A stretch of 64,000 bases of DNA from Plutella xylostella (taxonomy: Eukaryota > Arthropoda > Insecta > Lepidoptera > Plutellidae). The position numbers were made by a program, and so were the translations under genes. The stretch is from contig NC_063986.1 in assembly GCF_932276165.1 (NCBI RefSeq), positions 12,040,501 to 12,104,500 on the forward strand. Reading direction: 5' to 3'. Positions 50,501-57,912 of this stretch are shown piece after piece; within the stretch, counting starts at the first letter, position 1, and each line of letters begins with the position of its first letter. The notes below the pieces were generated by a model. The model was not told the origin of the DNA and made no database searches. It saw nothing but the letters and a program-made list of their open reading frames with translations.

Positions 50501-53422
50501 CGACATTAAGTGCAGTCGGAGCTATTAGTGCTGACATCATGACTGCAGTTGTAACGTAGTACGTCGGTAAGTGAAGTACTTACTAATTTAACGAGCGCGC
50601 AGAGTAATGTCAACCAAACATACGCAGGTCACTTCCTACTGCAGCAATCTACTTGTTAATAGATATAATATGTATCTTATCAGCACTCATCGCTTTTATT
50701 TATATGACAGGCTAATTGATTACAGTATACTATCCACTTAATAAATTATAACAGTTCAATCATCTCACATTCAAATCAATGCTCTTTTAAGTTTATGCAA
50801 GTTTTAACTTGAAAAATTTATGAGAATTATGAAGTTTGTATTAAAGATCTTTGTTAAACAAACATCTATTATTTTAGTGCTGACAACCTAGCTCTAAACA
50901 TTGAACATTCCTATGACCTAGGGGTGTTAAAACACACGAAACTTTTATGTATCCTTTATGACGTCATCATAATAATGTTTTACTGTTTCTTCATGACTGT
51001 ACACCGGTGCACCTCGCCAGAAGATCTGACCCCTCGCTGCCTACTAAATTCGAAGGCCCAAGGGTCAGACTCAGCAAGTCTAGTTATTGAAGAACTAGAC
51101 TCAGGCATATGCTATGTATTTGAGATATTTTTGAAACTAGATTTTTTTATCGGCCTTGTCCCGAGGAATTTAGCAATAAACTCTATGATCCGTTGACGAT
51201 CGTTAGCTATGTTGTTTAGTACATGTTAGCTAGGTAGTATAATATAAAAAATAAGTAGGTAGGTACATACATGTTAAATTATTAAGTAGGTATAATCCAT
51301 ATTTTGGTAATTCCATCGAAAACATTATTGTGAGTATTACTGCCAATACTTCGAAGGCTGTAAATTTAACGGCATGGGATTACAGTAAAAAACAGGTGTC
51401 ATAATGTTTTATCCAATCTGATTTAACAATTAGCTCAAACAGATTATGGAAAGCACCTGTTAAAAATAATTAAAATCCTAGAGAAGCGATGTGTAAGGTT
51501 CAGTACCTACTCGTACCTTCGCTAATAGGTACACCTTCATATCTTATCTTGGTAGAAACTTGACCTTAGTGTTATTTTTACCGCTACTTATATGGGTCAG
51601 GCTGCTGTTACATGTAACATGATCGTTTACAGCAGAGGCTAGCCACCTCTCTATTCTCTATCTATCAAAATTATTCATAAGCAGTAGAGTATTTTTGAAG
51701 TACAAAATTACGGGTACGAAGTATATCTTACTTAGGAAAGCAAAATATAAATGGATTTTCCATTATAAATATTTTATGTTGTCTCTCGAAATGACTTATT
51801 TAACGACATAATTTTAAACTGATCGACAGTTTAACAACAGTTTATTGTCTATGCATGACTTCATATTTCAAGTACATGTTGTGTTGTTGTGAAGTGTGCA
51901 TTTACATGTTGTGTACAGTTTGATGAGTAGTGCACATACTGCAGGCGACACCCGCCGCGGTCACCTCCAGCCTGCCCTCATCATCACGTCATCATCATTG
52001 TCATCACATCATCACGGGTGGAGTGGCGGCTTCATCATCCGTGAACGCTCGAGCATATTGATTTAGTGGGTTATTCATGTTTTTGGAATGCAACTCTTAT
52101 CGCGGTATTTTAAAATGCAATCTGGATGAATCTGATAAGCGATGCACTTGTGTACTCGTAGTACGTATAGTTGCACATTATATACGCTAATCTCTTTTAA
52201 GTATATTAATAGGTAGATTGCAAATAAAAATGACGAATCGTTCTATATTTGACTATGATCTGATCTACAGATTAATAAAAAAACTGAATGCAAATACATA
52301 GATCTAAATTTCATTACATGCAGGGTACAGGTATCTATATTATTACTTATTTACTTATTTCAAGTAGTTTAACTAATATTAAGATGATACTCGAAATGAG
52401 TGGATTGTAAATACATAGGTACAATTACTTTATTTAAACAACAGAAGGTGTTATTATTATACGTATCTATTGTAATGTGGTAAATTAAACATAGCGATGC
52501 CGATGTCGCGTAGGTGCTCTATCAGAATTTTTATTTCTACTTCAATTAAAATTAAGACTTTTGTTAGAATATCTTAACCTCTAGAGACCCAGACACCTCA
52601 TACGATGACATAATGTAGAGACCCACGACAGGTTTCAGATAAAGCTGCAGTTTGCAGCCGCCGAAAACTCTCTGTCTCTGAAATATACTGTCGAGTACCA
52701 TTAAAAATACTCATGTTATATTTCTGAAAATAGGCTCTGCAGCACCTACTTGAGAGCTGTATTGACCAAGTGACTAACGTTTCTGCTAGATTTGCATTTT
52801 AATTGTAAACTTATTTTTACTATCCTAGAATCTATTACTATTATAATAATAAATTGCAGACCTTGCTCAAATTGACTCATCGTACATAGGTAGGTACCTA
52901 CCAACATACGTTTCACAATATTTTTTCTGTTTGTGATTTCCGTTCCTGAAATCTTTTTTTTTAACGATTGAAAAATATTCCAATATTTTATGTATTGGCT
53001 AGGTTATATTCACGTAGTTTTCAGTATTTCTTGAACTACTGAAAACACAGTTTGTTCAGGTTCAACAAACAACGCCGTGATTACAAACACAAACGTTATC
53101 TCCCATTGTTTACTATAAGCTGTGCAAGTATTTCAGTACTTACGGCAAATACTCCAAATTAACATAACCAAAGATACAAATAAATTCCAAGACACTTCTC
53201 ATTCAGAAATACTTTTTCACTCTTACAGCCACGGAAAACTTTTTGTCACCAGCCAGACATTCCACCGAGCCATCACCAACACTTCAAAGAGGTTGTACAT
53301 GTGTCCTCACATTTAGTAAATAGGTTTTAATTTAATTTATTTTTAAATAAATAAACAAATGAAGAGCAGACCTGCGCGGAGACGGCAGCCAGCGCCGCGA
53401 GCGTGAGCACCGCGCGTAGCAT
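23470..53422 (-). CDS. Gene B: secreted Arg/Ala-rich helical protein, family not recognised, with a 25-kb intron
   Basis: Minus-strand exons: 53422-53372 (17 codons), 49909-49676 (78), 24400-24260 (47), 23956-23897 (20) and 23670-23470 (66 plus stop), all phase 0 with GT-AG borders; 228 residues in total. Exon 1 encodes MLRAVLTLAALAAVSAQ, a signal peptide. Exon 2 is an acidic/helical region (VELRARLRDTQAEALLLYTE). Exon 3 begins PATCRASLTARLQRLQ, exon 4 holds KKCERAVSNCGIHCE, and the last exon is Arg/Ala-rich (RRKLHATRRAAARRASEAVE) and ends MRKCRAEG. At least six cysteines occur. Design and orientation match gene A, suggesting an old tandem pair. Intron 2 (24401-49675) is filled with mobile elements. 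No enzyme motif was seen; function unknown. Confidence 0.75.
24401..24510. repeat. GC-rich minisatellite at the exon 3 acceptor of gene B
   Basis: The acceptor region of gene B exon 3 is repeated about three times as units of 40-45 bases containing ACAGGTCGCCGGCTGCGGGG and GGGGGAGTTAGTGAC. The units include the splice-acceptor sequence (CGCAG|CCGGCGACCTGTCG on the minus strand), so several decoy acceptors lie upstream of the real one. The same minisatellite reappears at 38950-39113. Confidence 0.8.
24719..24861 (+). mobile_element. 5'-truncated RTE copy with target-site duplication
   Basis: Only about 143 bases of the RTE 3' end are present, ending GGCTGATGATGATGA. The insertion is flanked by TGAAATTCATC at 24708-24718 and again at 24862-24872, an 11-bp target-site duplication that proves retrotransposition. 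It lies in intron 2 of gene B. Confidence 0.85.
25357..25396 (+). mobile_element. Solo terminal repeat of the 40580-type DNA element
   Basis: CGGCTGTCCAATTTCAAAAC followed by ACAGTAAG matches the terminal inverted repeat of the element at 40580-41703. No partner end was found nearby. Confidence 0.6.
25799..26025. mobile_element. MITE with TATACAGGGTG terminal repeats
   Basis: It begins TATACAGGGTGATG and ends CACCCTGTATA, a short terminal inverted repeat. The body of about 227 bases has no transposase. The ends are almost identical to those of the large foldback element at 28915-30593, suggesting mobilisation by the same transposase. Confidence 0.7.
26030..26062 (+). repeat. Short interstitial telomere-like (TTAGG)n tract
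   Basis: TTAGGTTAGGTTAGG plus one more degenerate unit. TTAGG is the common insect telomere repeat. A second degenerate tract is at 31467-31517. Confidence 0.5.
26273..26359. repeat. Long near-perfect hairpin
   Basis: The arms TAAGACGTGACAAAAGTT (26273-26290) and their exact complement (26342-26359) are followed inward by further pairing (CGC.CTCACTC), leaving a loop of about 18 bases. It could be a tiny MITE or a hairpin RNA precursor; both are inference. Confidence 0.6.
26856..26945 (+). mobile_element. tRNA-like SINE head
   Basis: GTTAGCTCAGACGGGTAAGC resembles a tRNA D-arm/A box, and GTGGATTCAAATCC a degenerate B box about 40 bases downstream. No matching acceptor stem or CCA context is seen, so a SINE or tRNA fossil is more likely than a working tRNA gene. 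Confidence 0.5.
27134..27494 (+). repeat. Tandem duplication of a 189-base unit
   Basis: Unit 27134-27322 begins ATGAAGTGGCTAATTGAATA and is followed directly by a second copy from 27323 with scattered substitutions and small deletions. Both contain CAAACCCTAGTCAGGCTTTA. No coding potential. Confidence 0.85.
28008..28090 (-). mobile_element. LINE/SINE tail, inverted orientation
   Basis: CATCATCATCATAACCCATC, ACGTCCCCACTGCTGGGGTA, then CCAATGAAGGAAGGGTTTAG: the reverse complement of the tail found on the 5S-SINE at 29547-29930. Confidence 0.65.
28915..30593. mobile_element. Large foldback DNA element with arms of about 600 bases
   Basis: The left end TATACCGGGTGATTGGAAAG and the right end (reverse strand TATACAGGGTGATTGGTAAG) start arms that stay complementary for roughly 600 bases. 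Shared blocks include TCGATGTATTCCTTTAAATG and AACCCCATAATGCACTATCC. No transposase frame is present. A 5S-derived SINE has inserted near the centre (29547-29931). The whole unit would form a very long snapback RNA if transcribed. Confidence 0.85.
29545..29931 (+). mobile_element. 5S rRNA-derived SINE, full-length, inside the foldback element
   Basis: The head matches 5S rRNA (GATCGTAACTGATCACCGAG, GTTAAGCTACAACTGGCACG, CCATTGGATGGGTGACCG), covering the type-1 polymerase III internal control region. The body runs through GGACGGCACGTTAGGCCGTG to a tail with CCCCAGCAGTGGGGACGTGA and (GAT)n. Flanks CGGTTCCTCAGAAG (left) and CGGTTCCTCAAAAG (right) look like a target-site duplication of about 13 bases with one change. 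Confidence 0.85.
30594..31238. mobile_element. DNA transposon derivative with terminal inverted repeats of about 70 bases and an exon-like interior
   Basis: The left end (TGTCGCAGGCATCTGGTTTA onward) and the right end read in reverse match over about 70 bases with few changes. The interior, about 500 bases, contains a short frame starting ATGGATTTACCTATTATAAC at about 30866. It encodes about 30 residues (MDLPIITPPAADSFKEKN then VLKLDNYKQQYQ) and ends exactly at a CAAG|gtacgt donor. An earlier 33-codon upstream frame (MASNSEQLTQKALVLLFF..) precedes it. This is either the transposase first exon or a captured host first exon. Confidence 0.65.
31709..31750 (+). promoter_or_regulatory. TATA box and initiator of the left arm
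   Basis: GGTATAAAAGG lies about 30 bases upstream of TATTCAGTGTTC, whose TCAGT matches the insect initiator. The same pair is present in reverse in the right arm near 32870. Promoter activity is inferred. Confidence 0.6.
31844..32263 (+). CDS. Small charged protein of the inverted-duplicate element, unknown
   Basis: A 139-codon frame starting MSDQQSSDEEVFEASQMSP. It is rich in Ser, Glu and Gln, with a basic nuclear-localisation-like cluster KKRRRLDMNK near residue 50 and a Leu-rich helical part (LMKLAALYLREEKLDPK). The last 30 or so codons lie beyond the duplicated arm. Start choice: the first ATG after the TATA/initiator pair is at 31759 in another frame (MELTPVYYGYH..), so this frame may need leaky scanning or splicing. 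No family was recognised. Confidence 0.4.
   Translation: MSDQQSSDEEVFEASQMSPKVQEEADKAVPIQTQTPKTSVERTSDEGAPKKRRRLDMNKEGATSTENPLMKLAALYLREEKLDPKLTAELLGKSSVFIQERETITTISCIFLLIKAGPTVSLAKLLKQTNLFPIDKLRT
32362..32736 (-). pseudogene. Frameshifted mirror copy of the small charged protein
   Basis: On the minus strand the frame starts with the same MSDQQSSDEEVFEASQMSP sequence but changes frame after KKRRRL because of a 4-base insertion (CTACATAGATATG against CTAGATATG). The downstream residues survive in another frame (PLMKSAALYLREEKLYPK). Confidence 0.7.
32918..33438. repeat. Four copies of a GGGGGCACGGTAGTGCCCCC palindrome
   Basis: Copies at 32918-32937, 33272-33291, about 33386-33404 and about 33421-33438 share a near-perfect 20-base palindrome. 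Three are followed by ACCAA/ACTAA and TCGAG. The spacing is irregular (about 350, 110 and 35 bases). They directly flank the inverted duplicate at 31667-32913. Confidence 0.8.
34573..35541. mobile_element. piggyBac-type non-autonomous element inserted in the LINE ORF
   Basis: Flanked by the TTAA target on both sides, with 17-base terminal inverted repeats CCCGCCAGTGGTGACGT. Near each end is a subterminal block CCGGTCTCACGCACCGGG. It is 969 bases long with no transposase. Removing it with one TTAA restores the LINE reading frame exactly, which confirms both borders. Confidence 0.9.
35542..36915 (+). pseudogene. Reverse transcriptase of the jockey-like LINE, frameshifted
   Basis: The frame resumes at 35542 directly after the TTAA of the piggyBac-type insert (SALL joined to RIIKEKSKAHARWKRF). 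It runs to about 36140, where an extra A in an A-run breaks the frame: KKRIETQSRP replaces the expected K-G-S-K-L-K then DHYRPISKL. From there the second frame runs through palm motifs A, B and C to ITDKAYKN, where another LINE has inserted. The catalytic aspartates are intact but the protein cannot be made whole. Confidence 0.85.
36916..37672 (+). mobile_element. Second jockey-like LINE 3' fragment inserted in the first, with poly(A) tail
   Basis: The first LINE frame stops at AYKN. The inserted sequence encodes a decayed LINE C-terminus (FSVVDIFHLSKNAFKNQI and ILNSKL, similar to LFDLSKPSFKNKVNSL at the end of the host element). It then has a 3' UTR, a (CA)n microsatellite at about 37407-37485 and a poly(A) run at 37648-37672, after which the first LINE resumes at LGFVIRACGP. 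A short AAAAAC duplication is plausible at the borders. Confidence 0.75.
37673..38204 (+). pseudogene. C-terminal region of the jockey-like LINE
   Basis: Continues the interrupted polyprotein from LGFVIRACGPIKDIDSIKMV through NAYVRSILEYASCIWTPQY to a stop at 38205. LEYASCIWTPQ is the usual conserved motif after the RT thumb in jockey-like elements. Confidence 0.8.
38449..38676 (+). mobile_element. Helitron-like non-autonomous repeat with (GTCT)n
   Basis: Starts TCCTAACTAATATTATAAAT and ends in a GC-rich hairpin-prone stretch, GCGCGCGGGAACAGCTAGT. A 5' TC and a 3' CTAGT preceded by a hairpin fit Helitron ends, and no target duplication is seen. It contains a (GTCT)n microsatellite (38482-38524) and GAAATTTGGTATACATAC. 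It resembles the microsatellite-associated Helitron-like repeats known from moths and butterflies. Confidence 0.7.
38879..39113 (-). pseudogene. Truncated duplicate of gene B exon 3 with its minisatellite
   Basis: From 38879 to about 38954 the sequence matches 24325-24400 with a single synonymous difference (CAA to CAG on the minus strand). It encodes PATCRASLTARLQRLQYDAQ and then RAASFS, and stops there without the remaining 26 codons or the donor. To the right lie at least four copies of the GC-rich minisatellite seen at 24401. The copy sits inside intron 2 of gene B in the same orientation. It could not make a spliceable exon as it stands. Confidence 0.8.
39877..40175. mobile_element. MITE with GAGAAAACGTTTTAC terminal repeats
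   Basis: GAGAAAACGTTTTACTACC at the left is matched in reverse by GTAAAACGTTTTCTC at the right. The next 30 or so bases are also partly complementary. It is about 300 bases long with no ORF. Confidence 0.7.
40580..41703. mobile_element. Non-autonomous DNA transposon with CGGCTGTCC ends
   Basis: The ends CGGCTGTCCAGTTTCAAAAC and its reverse at 41703 form terminal inverted repeats of about 27 bases, flanked by AGAG on both sides (possible 4-base target duplication). Internal copies of AAAACACAGTAAG and AAAACCTAGTAAG recur at about 41415, 41440, 41475 and 41505, perhaps transposase-binding sites. No long ORF. Confidence 0.75.
41708..46008. other. Intronic DNA of gene B, no gene recognised
   Basis: Contains a (CCG)n-like tract at 41802-41832, a GC-rich patch at 43935-44010 and a GC-rich patch at 45120-45300 with repeated GCTGTGCCCCC. 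The few short open frames are explained by GC-rich composition and lack splice context. Nothing else could be supported. Confidence 0.5.
45120..45300. repeat. GC-rich patch with imperfect GCTGTGCCCCC repeats
   Basis: Five or so imperfect units of CGCTAGCTGTGCCCCCG occur between 45195 and 45285, in otherwise AT-rich DNA. An open frame runs through it but has no splice context. Confidence 0.5.
46009..49218 (+). mobile_element. Full-length RTE-type non-LTR retrotransposon with target-site duplication
   Basis: Flanked by ACTTATTGATC at 45998-46008 and 49219-49229, an 11-bp target-site duplication. It has a 215-base 5' UTR, one intact ORF and a very short 3' end of (GA)n directly after the stop. 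The short repeat tail and single ORF are typical of RTE elements. The intact frame and perfect duplication indicate a young insertion. It lies in intron 2 of gene B on the opposite strand. Confidence 0.9.
46224..49199 (+). CDS. RTE endonuclease-reverse transcriptase, 991 residues, intact
   Basis: The N-terminal apurinic-type endonuclease (about residues 48-290) has LATYNARTLRE, DIIGLSEVRRE, GDFNAKLG and TGSDHRLVRG. The reverse transcriptase (about 480-770) has NNKAPGDDGITTELLK, NYRPIALLSHVYKL, FVDYEKAFDSI, RGVRQGDVISPKLF and the catalytic FADDIVIMAE near residue 737. The C-terminal region has VMTYGAETW, DRIRNEEIRRRT, WQWAGHVARR and GRPPTRWSDDLRKVAGSRW. It nicks DNA and copies the element RNA at the target site. 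No stop or frameshift is present. Start: the first in-frame ATG pair at 46224. Truncated copies of the same or related families are at 468, 9657, 12395 and 24719. Confidence 0.93.
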   Translation: MMEKTKPRPPVPGSPAIPDSGSGHGNGGAGGAKNLRQRVGYQPNRPLHLATYNARTLREDVKIEELEEEISKLKWDIIGLSEVRREGEDTEILQSGNLLYHREGDQLSQGGVGFIVNKSLVNNIVEIGSVSTRVAYLILRISKRYSMKVIQVYAPTSKHTDDEVELAYEDVSSALRKFTTHFTVVMGDFNAKLGKQEGGETKVGSHGFGVRNHRGQMLADFLEKEGLYMMNSFYKKKPQRKWTWISPDGKTKNEIDFILTDKKHIFNDVSVISRVKTGSDHRLVRGTLNINCKIERSRLMKSTLRPTPAQIQDPESFQSELCDRLICLENCVTVDDLNNRFVETVREVGSKYFSSRTNRGPQKLSDGTLSLIRERREMRLQSSVDMVEYRRLNRQIAKTRRCDMRRYNCKRIQDAIEQNKGSKVFARDRSVRQTLLTQLKTDTGNTVSSVPEILGEIERFYGQLYTTTQNPITSGAHDSRAPLTRHYTEDIPDVSLDEISIALKQLKNNKAPGDDGITTELLKAGGRPILIALRRLFNSVILEGTSPEAWSRSVVTLFFKKGNKALLKNYRPIALLSHVYKLFSRVITNRLEQRLDDFQSPEQAGFRKGYSTIDHIHTLRQVIQKTEEYNLPLCLAFVDYEKAFDSIELWAMLQSLQRCHIDYRYIEVLRCMYNAATMSVRLHEHSTKPIQLQRGVRQGDVISPKLFTCALEDVFKLVEWKRLGINVNGEYISHLRFADDIVIMAETLEELGEMLTDLNDASKQVGLKMNMDKTKVMSNEHVSSSPVTVGGVTIEVVDQYPYLGQVIRLGKSNFDKEVARRIQLGWAAFGKLRHIFTENIPQCLKTKVFNQCVLPVMTYGAETWCFTKGLIHKLRVAQRAMERAMLGVSLRDRIRNEEIRRRTKVTDIAKRISTLKWQWAGHVARRADDRWSRKVLEWRPRVGKRRVGRPPTRWSDDLRKVAGSRWMQMAGDRLGWRSLGEAYVQQWTTEG
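49910..53371. other. Intron 1 of gene B, nothing recognised
   Basis: AT-rich sequence of 3.5 kb without supportable exons or clear transposons. A CA/TCATCA-rich patch lies near 51960-52020. Intron 1 regulatory elements cannot be judged from sequence alone. Confidence 0.4.
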
Positions 53423-55349
53423 CGTCGCGCACTGACGACCACACGACGACGGCCGGCGACCTGACTACCGCGGCACAGCTAGATGCACTACGGGATGCAC
53501 CGGGTAGTCACACTCTCACGAGACTACTGCTTCTGGCACTCACAACACAAGATGCATGAACAGCACTGAACACGCGACCAGCTCCTGCAGTCGTCGGCCT
53601 GCAGATGTGACTAGCGGGGGCGGGATTGCAGGCCTTTGTATGTGCTGGGTAGTTTGGATGGAAGGTGTGTTCACACGTCATGTTCTTTGATCTACGACTA
53701 ATGAAGGCCATTCGATGGTCTGAAGCGCTTGTAAACCTGAGTGATGTGTGATTCAAAATTGGTTACTAAAATAGGTACCACCTACTTATATTTTTATTTT
53801 AAATTAAAACCTTATAATTAACTGTATAATTATGTAATTATACTTAAAGTAATAAAATAATGATACATTAAATTCTCTACTGTATAAAGTTGCTTAAGTA
53901 TTCCTAATAACTTAGTACGAAGATAAGACAGACCCTCCAAGCCCGAAAATGTGCGATTTTCAACAGGTTTATAATTACATGTAGACAATCACGCTTTTAT
54001 TATGAAATTACCATAAAATTTGATTCCAATAACAAACTGCCAGCACACGTTGTTAATTTGCGTAGACAAACAGATTTGTGTACTTGCGGATGAGTGCTCG
54101 CATTCTCGGAATGTCTTCGCGATAAAGAGATTGTCATCATAGACACTATGTATCACACAGTTTGTTTTAATAGAAAAATGTATAATTATCGGTATCTAAT
54201 AATTATTATAGCTCTCATAGTCTTCTCACCTAAGTTTCTTGGTGACAAATACCAGAGTCAGATTAGGTGTCGGTCGCCTGCCTATGACCTACGATGCACC
54301 AGACGAATGCTACCGTTGATAAATAAATTGATGATACTCGTAGTCTGGGACCAGGGAGGCTTTATGACCCAGGTACTGTAATTAGTGGATGTTCTATGAA
54401 TATATTATGAAAAATAAATTTACTTTATATACGAATAATAACTTTTTTAAAATAAGAATAATAACTTTTTATGACACAGACACTGTCTTAGTACATTTAT
54501 TGGGTCACGCATATTTCACACATTACTGTTTCAGTGCTGACTAAGTACCTACAACGTTTCACCTGCCTGCAACAACTGTGAGTCATCGAAGATAATCATT
54601 ATCACAATATGTCTGTAACACATTTAGAACGGTTATATACATCCTTACTGAATTTTATATCTAGCCCTCAATATTTACTACAAATCATCATCATTACAAA
54701 AATCATCATTAAATCAGCTAACACTGCTTGCCACGGATCTGTCGCAGCGAGAATGTTTGAATGTTACCACAATTGAAAGAAATTCATCAAATAACAACTG
54801 AATTGTCACTAAGCAGGACTTAAGTTCATACATGGTTAATTTATTCAGGAGAAACCAATCTTTTTTCATCAAGATCTAAGATCTGAAGTGCTACAGTTTT
54901 AGAGAATGCTTTACCTATGCGTCTAGATTTTGTTTGCTTTTAGAGACAACATGACAATTATATTTTTATTAAAATAAGCACTAAAGAACATAACTGTATA
55001 AAGGTAAAAGTGTAATGAACAGCAACAATAGGTTCCAGTGCCAGAGAATGCGGAGTTTCTTAACATTAAAACTTGGACAACAATACTTTTACGATAATTT
55101 CTAGTCATAACTCTTATTATGTTTTCATCTAGTCATAGATCAATTTAGTTATTTTAGAGCTGACGTTTGCATTGTTCAAATAGCAAACTGTTTGTTTATA
55201 TTATTATTGTACTGGACACGTGCTGGTATTTGTGACTCTCTGACTAAACTCAAGAAATTCAATAAGCATCAATTATTACTGGATGCAGCGGGGCACGTAC
55301 TGTTCGTTGCATAGTTGCACCGCCCGCCGTTATAAACGCTACTGAAAAA
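53423..55349. other. Upstream region of gene B, no gene recognised
   Basis: Immediately 5' of the gene B start on the minus strand is a CG-rich stretch with a TCAGT initiator-like motif about 10 bases upstream of the ATG; no TATA box is evident. Farther right the DNA is AT-rich with only short open frames. Confidence 0.4.
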
Positions 55350-55936
55350 AACCGGCCAAGTGCGAGTCGGGCTCGCGCACAAAGGGTTCCGTAGCAGCAA
55401 ATAAAATAACTTAACCAAAATTACAGTTAAATCAACCTATCTCAAAAACTATAAGAGATACTTTGATCAAACCAAAAATCGTTGAAAGAGTTAATTAGCA
55501 TGCATCACCTCTATTTTTTTTAGAATTTTATACCCCGTAGTTATAAAAATAGAGGGGGGGGGACATACTTTTTACGACTTTGAGAGCTGATATCTCAAAA
55601 ACCGTTCACTTTAAGAAAAATGTTTTTTAGAAAACTTTATATCATTTTAAAAGACCTTTCCATTGATACCCCACACGGGTATGTACATCGAAAAAAAAAT
55701 TCATCCCTCAGTTACATGTATGGGGGGCCCCACCCCCAATTCTTTTTTTTACTATTTAGTGTCATATTTTTGTAGCGGTTCATACAACACATATTATCAT
55801 CAAATTTCATCACTGTAGTACTTATAGTTTCCGAGTAAATCGGCTGTGACAGACGGACAGACGGACAGACGGACAGACGGACATGACGAAACTATAAGGG
55901 TTCCGTTTTTGCCATTTTGGCTACGGAACCCTAAAA
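55350..55936. mobile_element. Dispersed lepidopteran-type repeat (CCGGCCAAGTGCGAGTCGG family)
   Basis: Begins ACCGGCCAAGTGCGAGTCGG with AAGGGTTCCGTAGC shortly after, and ends GGCTACGGAACCCTAAAA, so AGGGTTCCGTA/TACGGAACCCT form an inverted pair. A (GACGGACA)n microsatellite lies at 55851-55882. The family is frequent in moth and butterfly genomes; no coding capacity here. Confidence 0.75.
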
Positions 55937-57504
55937 ACGGATCTAATTATCAGTGCATCTTGTAAAACCTACAACAATACTATTATTATTTATGGCACAT
56001 ACAAAAGGAACACTTTATGCTTAAATAATTTCACTCAAACATACCTACGAACTTGTGGAAAGTGGACTGAAACACTAGCTGGTGATGATGATTGAAGGCA
56101 GGTGTATGCTAACTGGCCTCGATGTGCGCTGTGAACAATATTATTATTTTTTCTTTTTAAACTGTAAGTACATGTCATTGTAGGTAAATTAAAACATCTA
56201 AAACTGAAAATATGTAGTTTGTGTTAAATGTTATTGCACCTTATTTCAATGATTTTCACAGTATTTATAACGAACAATAATATCGGTTCAAGAGAAGCAT
56301 GTATGACTGTATGTAAAACCTACGTCTACAGGTTGCGAATTCTTCAGCACCGAATCACCTCGCGTCACGGACCGTTTACTACTTTGTGCTGAAATTAAAT
56401 TAATCTGAAAGTTTATTAATAATTTTACGAATTGCGTCATTTTCATCTAACAGCTACCAGAATGTATATAGTTAACAGAGGTTAAAAACCCAATAAAACT
56501 CAGAAATTAATACATTTATGTAAATCAAAAAGTTTCATTCATACAAAGGTTGTCTGGTAGAGATTGCTACAGCAATAAGGCCGTCTTTTTGTAGTGTTTG
56601 TATTTTGAAGTTTTATTTTTGTATATTTTCTGTTTTTCTGTTGGTGCAAATAAAGAGGATTGTATTGTATGTATAACCATGAAAAATCGCATTTCCACTC
56701 GTTCTACTTCTCAGTAGACACGGCAGAAGCCTGTAGGTATGTGTTCAGCTGCCTCCTGCGACGAACAACCTCGCCTCGCGATGGACACCACATTGTGCAT
56801 TGTGCCGCGTCGCCGTGTCATCTGTCTGTGGTAAAACAGTGCCCCGCGGCTACTATACTGTTCATCTTACATGATGAATATAGACAGCTTCTACACCCAG
56901 CCAGCAGATTCTTGGTTTAAAATACATCACTGTATTCAACATACATATGCATTCAACTGCTGTCTTCTAGGTGTTTTGAGGCTTACGACATGATTATTTT
57001 GTATTACAAATACACACACGGGCAATGAAAAGATACCACTAATAAAAACACCAAATTACCCCTAAGCGGAAAAAGCTAGCTTAATGGCGCCTTTTGTAAG
57101 ATTGAAGTATAATAGAGCATCAGGATTTTACCAACTAAAACCGATAACATTTTGTAACTTTTTTAAATTAAATGAAAACATTGGGGTCGTTTGGTGTCGG
57201 CATTTTGTGAGTGTAACTTTTTCATTGCCCTTGAGTGTATAAATACGTAAATAAAAAAACTAAGTTATAAATAAACCTGATGGTCCACTCGAATGGGACC
57301 TTAGTGAATATCTCCAAAGCCTAACTAAATCCCTTCCTAAGCTTGGACCATTTCCTATCACGCATTTCCATTGCATTTTGGTGGGTACCTCTCGATTTCT
57401 AGATGTAAGTAAATACAAAGGAAATGATTACTCAGGATATCTCCTTAACTGTGAAAGCGTGTTTAGCGTGTAATGTTTTACACTGTACATACATTCAAGG
57501 ACTC

Positions 57505-57592
57505 ATTGGTACATTTCAGGGGTGGGATTTAAACCCGCATACCTGGCTTGGAAGGTGCTTACTCGACTGAGCTGCCACAGCTCCACTTGAAA
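57505..57592 (-). mobile_element. tRNA-like SINE head, minus strand
   Basis: On the minus strand GTGGCAGCTCAGTCGAGTAA resembles an A box, and GCGGGTTTAAATCCCACC a B box about 35 bases on. No complete cloverleaf can be drawn, so this is a SINE fossil and not a tRNA gene. Confidence 0.5.
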
Positions 57593-57833
57593 ATTATTTT
57601 CAATAATAAGTAGAGCTACATACCTATTATGTGTTAGAATAAAATAATGTATGCAGTGCTTTGAAGGTAAATAAAGTAGGTAATTTTAAAATAATAACAA
57701 TAATTATTGGCATATCCTTACGAGGTATTGTTGTGGCGCGCCGCCGCGGGCTGGCAGCGGCGATGGCGGATTAGATAGGTAGGTAAAATTATTGTGTCTA
57801 GGTCCGCTCTGACACGTTCACGAACTAACTATG

Positions 57834-57912
57834 TATTTGTTTCCATTATAATACAATAAGTGCATCAGGAATATTTGTTTCCATAATAATACAATAAGTG
57901 CATCAGGAAATT
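57834..57912 (+). repeat. Tandem duplication of a unit of about 38 bases
   Basis: TATTTGTTTCCATTATAATA then CAATAAGTGCATCAGGAA is followed at once by a second copy with one change. Confidence 0.8.

Noticed and set aside
53508..53756. 82-codon minus-strand frame upstream of gene B
   Set aside because: No signal peptide, no domain and no splice connection to gene B exon 1; treated as promoter-region sequence.
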